Assembly (NCBI RefSeq): GCF_042477335.2
Contig: NC_091248.1
Span: 121,046,501-121,110,500 of the forward strand
Source: Ovis canadensis
Lineage: Eukaryota > Chordata > Mammalia > Artiodactyla > Bovidae
DNA length: 64,000 bases
Reading direction: 5' to 3'
The position numbers and the translations under genes were made by a program. Shown here in pieces: positions 56,965-64,000 of this stretch. Every line of letters starts with the position of its first letter. Positions within the stretch are counted from its first letter, which is position 1. The notes beneath the pieces were generated by a model, which saw only the letters and a program-made list of their open reading frames with translations, did not search any database and was not told where the DNA came from.

Positions 56965-59851
56965 GTAAGTCATGTATTTTTCCTTCCTGCAGAAAATCTT
57001 CCAGGGGAGGACACTTCCCAACCCAGAACTCGTTCTCTCCCTGCTCAGAAACTGCTGAGAGAGGTTACTGAATCCATGCACTTACAGCAATTTTGTGTTT
57101 TAAATCTATCTTTTATCCTTTAATCATTCTCTCCTTTTGCCATGAAAGAGAAACATACTCGGCAATGTGACCGTAGTCAATAGCTGTGGTATAAACTTTG
57201 CATAAGGTGCCTGAGCTGTACAAGAGGGGCCATGGCCCTGGTCACTGCCCAGAAGAAAGGGTTGTGCTGATCCACCAACTCAGATGATCCCTGTGCTTCA
57301 TGGGCATCAGTGCTCAAACTCAGGTGTGTGTCATGCAAAGTAGATCCTTATGGCATTGGTGCCTCTATATCCCTTTTATCCCCCTGCTCTCTCTGCCTCC
57401 CCTGTTTCCATATTTCCTCTCAGGCTACCTCAATCCAAGATTTTTATCTGAACTTTTTTCTGCCTCTTTTTCATATCTAGACAGGAGGTGATTTCAGCAA
57501 AACTGACAATTGATCCAGTTGAAAACTCAACTAACTATTACGACGTAACAGTCACAGTTAAAGGTAACGTGGCCAAATGCATAGTGGTAAGTGAGGATTT
57601 GGGGGTCATGGTGAGTGGGGAGAGAGAAGAAAAATATCCTCATAAATGATTTAATCCGCACTACTGATTTGAAGTGAAACATCATCTTACAAAGTCACCT
57701 ACAAATGCTTTTGCATGCATTAGCTGTGAACTTCAGAGCAACTCTCTTAGGAAAGTGTGTATTATTATTTCCATTTTTGAAATGAAGAAGTGATGGTACA
57801 GATGGAATAGTCGAATTCATAAATTCTGAAAGTACATTGGTAGCTTCCAGGGCCAAGGTGTACAGGAGTGGGGACGCTAGTGTTTCATGGGGACAGAGTT
57901 TTAGTTTAGAAAGTTGAAAAATCTGGGAAATGGGTGATAGCCAGCACTGCACAACAGTGTGAATGGACTTAGTGTCACTTAACTGTACAGCTAAATATGG
58001 TTAAAATGTTGTTTTTTATTATGTCACTTTTACCACAAAAAAGAAAAAGCACTAAAAAACAAAGAAGAATGTGATGGTAGGCAGAGGATAAACGAGAAGA
58101 GGTTTTAAACCATGTCAGGACTTTTTATCTTCCCTAAGGGAGAAGCAAGGAGGAGAGAGAAAAGCAATAGAATAGGCATAAAAACAAAGATGAGTAAGAC
58201 TGAGTGACAGTGATTAAGCAGCGTTGCTGGCCCTGAGCCATTGACACCCCTGCCACCATCAGTGGGAGGCTGAGTCAGGGAGACTCCACTCAACAGGCCA
58301 TGGCAGATGGGAGAGAAGCTGCAAGAATGGGGTGATTACAGTCTTCCTCACCGATGGGAGACTTACTGTCAGACCAGGACTGGCTTTCCAGCCTCTACCT
58401 CCATCACCCTTCCTCACTGTCTTCACTGAGCCTTCAGATCCCCTAGACTGCTGGCTTCCCCATATTTGACAGCAATTCCCAATTCCTTAGAGGCCTCAGT
58501 AAGGTTTTTAGAAAACTATGCAAACAGAAGGGAAAGTTGCAGAGCTACCAAAAACCCTAAGAGAAATACATGCAGTATCTGATATTTACTCAAGTATAAA
58601 TGATGCTAGAAATACCTTTGAGCTTTCCCTTTCCAAACATCTTCTCTGTTGCCGTTTCAGGAAGGTCCTGGGACTTTCTCTTCTCAGGTCTGACCTCAAT
58701 AGGTGTCTTCTCCCATCTGAGAATCTCAGTCTTCCTTCCATCTTGTATCTGAGTAAAGGTTGTATAACTGTATTGGGTAAGGTAAACAGGTACTAAGTAC
58801 TAGTTGGCCAAGTGCTTTCAGGTTCCAGGTGTCTTTATTTGTACAATAGACATAGTACTTCACCTTCATAAAGAGCTTTTCACACACAAAACACAAAAAC
58901 TTATGAACTCATACCGACTAGATAGCTAGATTTCACAGCTTGATTTCACAAAGGTAGAATGAGAAGCTCAGAGTAACAATGCCATGTCACAAAGCCGGAA
59001 AGCAGCACAGTAGGGACAATGAAATCTGTCTTGTTTATTTGGTGGGTTTATCCCCCACCACATCAGAGCAGACTGCTTTTTACTGTCATCCACGCTCTAA
59101 ATTGACTTTAACTGTAAATGTGTGAACAGGTGATGTCTAGGGGAAACCTCTGGTGCCCTCTTCCTATGTTGACCTAAAACACTTCTTTTGCTTAATGGTT
59201 ACTCCACAGCTGCCTCAGGCAAAGCTATGCTTTTTACCCTTTTCATCCTCTTCTCCACAGGTTAGAGTCACGCTCGAGGCCTCCAACAACGTCATTTTTC
59301 CTTATGGTAATTTTATTTACACAGCCTGTCTGTGTGAGTTCAGTACAAGAAATTTATTTTGGGAAATACAAGCAACAGGTATGTGCAGAGACTTCCTGCC
59401 TGAGCATTAATGTCAGATAAGGGGAAGTGTTATGTGAGGGCAAAGGGCAAAGTTAAAAGGGAAACCAAGACATGGCAGAAACCAAAATGAATAAATTATT
59501 GGAGGAAGAATGAAACTCATCACATAGAGGCAGTGTGGGCAAGGGGTTCTAGGTGGAGGAAGGGAGAGGGGCTGGTAACATCTGTGTCTTGCATAGGAGC
59601 CTGAGAGATGGGGCTGAGTTTCAGACACTGTAAAAGGCAGGATACGATGTTTTGCGGGTGGGTCTGGTATAAGAAGACCAGTAGTGGAATCCAGCTGTCT
59701 GACACAACATTGCTTTTTCTCTCCAGAAAATGGGATCATAAAAGCAAAAGCTGAAGTTGTATCAGAAGAGAATATATGCCCTTCTGATGAGGAAATCTAC
59801 ATCATTGTTTACAAAATTTGTATCAAGCGTGAAATCATCATAATATGCTGA
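56870..59851 (+). CDS. PIP/SVA-family secreted protein, paralogue C, 4 exons, spliced
   Basis: The spliced CDS joins 56870-56964, 57481-57586, 59261-59378 and 59727-59851, giving 147 codons plus TGA. Phases match PIP and paralogue B. Exon 2 has one extra codon. The signal peptide is residues 1-28, ending GSGAA before Gln29. Family cysteines are C65, C90, C92 and C124. Two further cysteines, C138 and the terminal C147, are unique to this copy and could form an extra disulfide or a dimer link. There is a single clear sequon, N47-S-T. Conserved motifs include FPYGNF (80-85), ACLC (89-92), LFWEIQ (99-104) and VVSEENICP (117-125). The frame is open and the splice sites canonical, so it is probably functional. 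It is compact (3.0 kb) because its introns lack the LINE insertions of paralogue B. It belongs to the SVA-like branch; no exact orthologue is claimed. Confidence 0.9.
57481..57586 (+). CDS. Paralogue C exon 2
   Basis: The acceptor is CATATCTAG and the donor GTAAGTG. At 106 bases it is one codon longer than in PIP and paralogue B. It encodes QEVISAKLTIDPVENSTNYY and ends AKCIV. The extra codon leaves phases unchanged. Confidence 0.9.
57587..59260. other. Paralogue C intron 2
   Basis: It is homologous to paralogue B intron 2 without the BovB copies. It contains the shared old L1 3' end at about 57910-58055. No coding content seen. Confidence 0.7.
59261..59378 (+). CDS. Paralogue C exon 3
   Basis: It follows TTCTCCACAG and ends at GTATGT. 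The 118-base exon encodes VRVTLEASNNVIFPYGNF, ACLC and NLFWEIQAT. Its length equals that of paralogue B exon 3. Confidence 0.92.
59727..59851 (+). CDS. Paralogue C exon 4 with stop
   Basis: It follows TTTCTCTCCAG. It encodes [20 protein letters not shown] and a C-terminus with two added cysteines, KICIKR and IIIIC, then TGA at 59849-59851. Confidence 0.92.
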
Positions 59852-59895
59852 TCTCAAAAGTCTGCTGAGTTTGTGGGCAGCTGTGTGGACTGGAA

Positions 59896-59901
59896 AATAA
59901 A
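59896..59901 (+). terminator. Polyadenylation signal of paralogue C
   Basis: AATAAA lies 44 bases after the stop codon, in the same ACTGGAAAATAAACTTCCTA context as paralogue B. Confidence 0.8.
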
Positions 59902-60146
59902 CTTCCTATGGGCTTCTCACTGTCCTGCCTGTGTTCTCTCCCCCAAATTAGTACTGTGTCTGCTCAGACACCCCAGGGTCCTAATGAACCAGTATTTTTC
60001 GGGGATGACACATGACCACCCACTTCCTAGCAATTGAGAAGAAGGAGAAGACAGGAACTATTCTCACCATTTAACACAGTGGGGAACATGTCCAGAGAGA
60101 CCTGTCCCTAGGGCTAAGATTAAGGGTAGAACTAAGCAACAGTTCT

Positions 60147-60371
60147 AAGCAGGAGTCCCCAACGTGTTTAAACCAGGAACCAGTTTTGTGGAAGACAACT
60201 TTTCCATGGACCAGAGGTTTGTGGCGGGGGCGGGGGGGGGGGGGTGGTTAAGGGATAGTTTGGGGATGATTCAAGTGCATTATATTTATTGGCAATTTAT
60301 TTCTATTTTTATATCATCAGCTCCACCTCAGATCATCAGGCATTAGATTCCAGAGGTTGGGAACCCCAGGA
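60147..60371. mobile_element. hAT-like non-autonomous DNA transposon
   Basis: It begins CAGGAGTCCCCAACG and ends GGTTGGGAACCCCAGG, imperfect inverted termini typical of mammalian hAT elements. Inside are ACCAGTTTTGTGGAAGACAA and CCTCAGATCATCAGGCATTA. It is flanked by GTTCTAAG / GGATTAAG, an eroded 8-base duplication. The same place in unit B (near 43863) reads straight through. Confidence 0.7.
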
Positions 60372-60834
60372 TTAAGTTTCTTTCCTATTTCAGTCCAGTT
60401 ATATGCAGCTGTCCCTCCCAGTTATCTGAAAGTTCAATGAACCTGAAGTCTTAAATTATTACATCTTACTCCTCTTGAACCAGCAAAAGACTAGCAGGAG
60501 CCCAGGTTCCCTGTGCCCAAGCTCTTTCCTCACAATAAGGCAAAACTCAGCCAGCGAGGAGAGACCTGTTGTGAGTGGGGATTGAGGAGTTATGGGGACC
60601 ATTCATCGCCGCTGCTAATGGGCATGTAAAAATAGGTACAGCCATTCAGAGAATCACTTGATGTAACTTAAATTAATTGTGTACATACCTTCAGACCCAG
60701 AACTTCCACAACCAGCAGCGAAGGTAAGAGAGACAATTTTGATCCCTGGGCTCCAGGGCCAATCTACTCTAGCTATCAAAGACAAAGGGCCACTGAAGAG
60801 CCATTGTTTTAAAAGATATGTACATCTTAAATGA

Positions 60835-61058
60835 CTTTTTGTGATCCCATGCACTGTAGCCAGCTAGGCTCCTCTGTCCATGGGATTCTCCAGGCAAGAA
60901 TACTGGAGTAGGTTGCCATTTCCTTCTCCAATGCATGCATATATGCTAAGTTACTTCAGTCGTGTAAAACTCTGTGCAATTCCATAGATGGCAGCCAACC
61001 AGGCTTGGTCTTCCACACGATTCTCTAGGCAAGAATATTTCCTTCTCTGAGGAAGAAG
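60835..61058 (-). mobile_element. Bov-A2 SINE, degraded
   Basis: GTGATCCCATGCACTGTAGC, CCATTTCCTTCTCCAATGCA and a second module at 60960-61050, reversed. Confidence 0.75.
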
Positions 61059-61095
61059 TATATGTCTCCTGACATATACTTTATTTTTATGGAAG

Positions 61096-61775
61096 TAAGA
61101 TCATGGCATCTGGTCCCATCACTTCATAGAAAATAGATGGGGAAACAATGGAAACAGTGTCAGACTTTATTTTGGGGGGCTCCAAAATCACTGCAGATGG
61201 TGATTGCAGCCATGAAATTAAAAGACGCTTACTCCTTGGAAGAAAAGTTATGACCAACCTGGATAGCATATTGAAAAGCAAAGACTTTACTTTGCCAACA
61301 AAGGTCCATCTAGTCAAGGCTATGGTTTTTCCAGTGGTCATGTATGGATGTGAGAGTTGGACTGTGAAGAAAGCTGAGCACTGAAGAGTCGATGGTTTTG
61401 AAGTGTGGTGTTGGAGAAGCCTCTTGAGAGTCCCTTGGACTGCAAGGAGATCCAACCAGTCCATTCTGAAGGAGATCAGCCCTGGGATTTCTTTGGAAGG
61501 AATGACGCGAAAGCTGAAACTCCAGTACTTTGGCCACCTCATGCAAAGAGTTGACTCACTGGAAAAGACTCTGATGCTGGGAGGGATTGGGGGCAGGAGG
61601 AGAAAGGGATGACAGAGGATGAGATGGCTGGATGGCGTCACTGACTTGATGGACGTGAGTCTGAGTGAACTCCGGGAGTTGGTGATGGACAAGGAGGCCT
61701 GGCGTGCTGCGATTCATGGGGTCGCAAAGAGTTGGACACGACTGAGCGACTGAACTGAACTGAACTGAACTGAGT
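61096..61775 (+). mobile_element. BovB LINE 3' part
   Basis: Forward frames 61148-61384 and 61403-61612 carry GGSKITADGDCSHEIKRRLL and ISPGISLEGMTRKLKLQ, ending in an (ACTGA)n tail. Confidence 0.92.
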
Positions 61776-61964
61776 GCTCAAGTACACCTTCTAAAAAACT
61801 GGTTTTCTCCCGCAGAGAGCATAGACTTATTCCAGAATCTTGTTGGTCTACCCTGCAACATGCTAGTGAGACTTAACAGAGTCGACACTCAGAGTCCATC
61901 ATCTACCATGAATCTGTGTAGCACCATAGGATCTCCTAAATGATGTGGCCAAAATAAAGGATTT

Positions 61965-62320
61965 CTAATAGCTCAGACTGCCATAACAAAATATCATAGA
62001 TTGAGTGGCTTAAACAATAGAATTTTATTTTCTCATTGTTCTGGAGGCTAGTAGTGAGATCAGGATGCCAGTATGACAAGGTTCTAGGGAGGGCTCTCTT
62101 CCTGGCTTGCACACAGCCACCTTCTCTCTGTATCCTGATACAGGGAAAAGAGAGTAATGGTTCCTTTTCCTCATCTTATAATGGCACCAGTTCTAGGAGC
62201 TCCACTCTTACGACCTAATCTAACGTGATTCACCTCTTTAAAGGCCCTAATGAACTCACTTGAGGGAGGGGAGGCAGAGCAACAAAAAATAATTTCAGGA
62301 AACACAATTTGGTCTCAGCA
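61965..62320 (+). mobile_element. Old interspersed mammalian repeat, unit C copy
   Basis: GCCATAACAAAATATCATAG and GAGTGGCTTAAACAATAGAA; paralogous to 46060-46420. Confidence 0.6.
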
Positions 62321-62536
62321 AGACTGCCCCCACCAAAGTTTGAACCTGCTATTGAACCCCTTTATTTCTCTGGATACCACTCAAAACTGGCATCTTTCTG
62401 AGTCATCCAATAATGACTTGTCAGTCCCCAAATTAGTAAAGTCTACCTCCAACATCCAAGGTCTTCCAAGAATAGTGCCACTTCTTCAGTGGTGAGTTGT
62501 TCAAGGTTCAATAACTATCTTTACCTGAGAAAAGAG

Positions 62537-62752
62537 CTTCCCGGTGGTGCTAGTGGTAAAGAACCTGCCTGCCCATGTAGCAGATGCAAGAGACAAGGGT
62601 TTAATTCCTGGATTGGGAAGATCCCCTAGAGGAGGGCTTGGCAGCCCACAGTATTCTTGCCTGGAGAAACCCATGAATCAAGGAGCATGGAAGGCTACAG
62701 TCCATGGGTTCGCAAAGAGTCAGAAATGACTGAAGAGTCTTAGCACAGCACC
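62537..62752 (+). mobile_element. Bov-tA SINE
   Basis: Head GAGCTTCCCGGTGGTGCTAG, box GGTTTAATTCCTGGATTGG, tail AGTCAGAAATGACTGAAGAG. Confidence 0.88.
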
Positions 62753-62917
62753 TTGGAAAAGATATTTCAACATGCCCTGGACCACTATACCCCTAAAAAC
62801 TTCACTAATGTGGAAGCCCCTTAAGTATTTGCATTTTTACTAATAGTTTGCATTTCAAAGTATTACACAAAACTGAAGAAGAAACACTTCTATATTATTC
62901 CGTGAAACCACCATTAT

Positions 62918-63288
62918 CCTGATTCCAACCACTAGGAAAAGAATCCACAGAAGAAAAGAATATTATAGGTCAATGTTCTTGATGAACATAGATGCAAAAA
63001 TCCTTGACAAAATATTAGCAGGTCAAATTCAACAGTATAGCAAAAGGATCCTACACCACAGTCACCTAGGATTTATCCTAGATATTCAAAGATTTTTCAA
63101 TGTCCACAAGTCAACCCATGTGATACAGCACACTAACAAAACTAAGGATAAAAATTATATAGTGATCTCAGTACAGGCAGAAAGAGCTTTCCACAAGGTA
63201 AAACATCCATTTATATTTTTTAAACTCTTAACAAGGTATGTGTAAAGGGAACATACCTCAACATAACTATATTGACATCAGACAGTCA
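62918..63288 (+). mobile_element. L1 ORF2 fragment
   Basis: The 90-codon frame at 62973-63245 (MNIDAKILDKILAGQIQQYS) is L1 reverse-transcriptase sequence with decayed spacing, cut by the next BovB. Confidence 0.82.
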
Positions 63289-63289
63289 G

Positions 63290-64000
63290 TCAGTTCAGTC
63301 GCTCAGTTGTGTCTGACTCTTTGCAACCCCATGAATCGTAGCACGCCAGGCCTCCCTGTCCATCACCAACTCCCGGAGTTCATTCAAACTCACATCCATC
63401 GAGTCGGTGATGTCATTCAGCCATCTCATCCTCTGTTGTCCCCTTCTCCTCCTGCCCCCAATCCCTCCAAGCATCAGAGTCTTTTCCAATGAGTCAACCC
63501 TTCCCATGAGGTGGCCAAAGTACTGGAGTTTCAGCTTCAGCATCATTCCTTTCAAAGAAATCCCAGGGCTGATCTCCTTCACAATGGACTGGTTGGATCT
63601 CCTTGCAGTCCAAGGGACTCTCAAGAGTCTTCTCCAACACCACACTTCAAAGGCATCAATTCTTCAGCTCTCAGCTTTCTTCACAGTCCAACTCTCACAT
63701 CCATACATGACCATTGGAAAAACCATAGCCTTGACTAGACGGACCTTAGTCAGCAAAGTAATGTCTCTGCTTTTGAATATGCTATCTAGGTTGGTCATAA
63801 CTTTTCTTCCAAGGAATAAGCATCTTTTAATTTCATGGTTGCAGTCACCATCTGCAGTGATTTTGGAGCCTAAAAATATAAAGTCTGACACTGTTTCCAC
63901 TGTTTCCTCATCTATTTTCTATGAAGTGATAGGACCAGATGCCATGATCTTAGCTTTCTGAATGTTGAGCTTTAAGCCAACTTTTTCACTCTCCACTTTC
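63290..64000 (-). mobile_element. BovB LINE 3' part, runs off the window
   Basis: It starts at the reversed tail CAGTCAGTTCAGTCGCTCAG. Reverse frames at 63295-63645 and 63664-63900 hold [18 protein letters not shown] and ITADGDCNHEIKRCLFLG. It continues past 64000. Confidence 0.93.

Larger units (their letters stand above)
55375..62915 (+). repeat. Tandem duplication unit C (contains paralogue C)
   Basis: This is the partner of unit B in direct orientation. It matches unit B from about 55375 (next to a BovB) through the gene to about 62915, where L1 begins. Copy-specific features are a hAT-like insertion at 60147-60371 and a Bov-A2 plus BovB block at 60835-61775. It lacks about 1.5 kb that is present in unit B at 44350-45880, and about 1.6 kb present in unit B intron 1. 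Confidence 0.8.

Overview
The window is non-coding-rich nuclear DNA of a ruminant, most likely a bovid. It is packed with BovB LINEs, Bov-tA/Bov-A2 SINEs (tRNA head plus BovB-derived tail), CHR-type tRNA-derived SINEs, ruminant L1 3' ends, older L1 and MIR relics and one probable ERVK-type solo LTR. BovB together with Bov-tA is diagnostic of ruminants; I cannot separate cattle, sheep and goat from the sequence. There is no bacterial or phage content and no CRISPR, rRNA or operon.

Three intact plus-strand genes stand out, all of the prolactin-induced protein / seminal vesicle antigen (PIP/SVA) family. Each has four short exons with the same splice phases. Gene A (10627-21419) is the PIP (GCDFP-15) orthologue, 143 codons. 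Gene B (36182-42580) and gene C (56870-59851) encode 146- and 147-residue paralogues, closest to what is called SVA-like (Sval) in mouse. Each has a TATA-like box, a roughly 28-residue signal peptide ending Ala-Gln, the four family cysteines and an AATAAA signal.

Layout: 1-10500 is intergenic (BovB, SINEs, MIRs, LTR, a G/T-rich low-complexity tract). 10561-21531 is PIP; its 8.5 kb intron 2 is swollen by a near full-length BovB. 21.7-32.2 kb is intergenic and LINE-rich, with a rearranged old L1 carrying many later insertions. 32.2-46.8 kb is duplication unit B. 46.8-52.9 kb is LINE/SINE filler. 52.9-55.4 kb is a BovB with the longest retroelement reading frames of the window. 55.4-62.9 kb is duplication unit C. 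62.9-64.0 kb is L1 then BovB.

Units B and C are two copies of one ancestral segment: gene, promoter, introns and several kilobases of 3' flank align, interrupted by copy-specific transposon insertions. The proteins are expected to be small secreted glycoproteins of exocrine and seminal fluids. Their coding sequence has diverged at least as fast as the flanking DNA. I found no unknown multi-gene system; the main interest is this fast-evolving secreted-protein cluster and the transposon record that lets its duplication be ordered.
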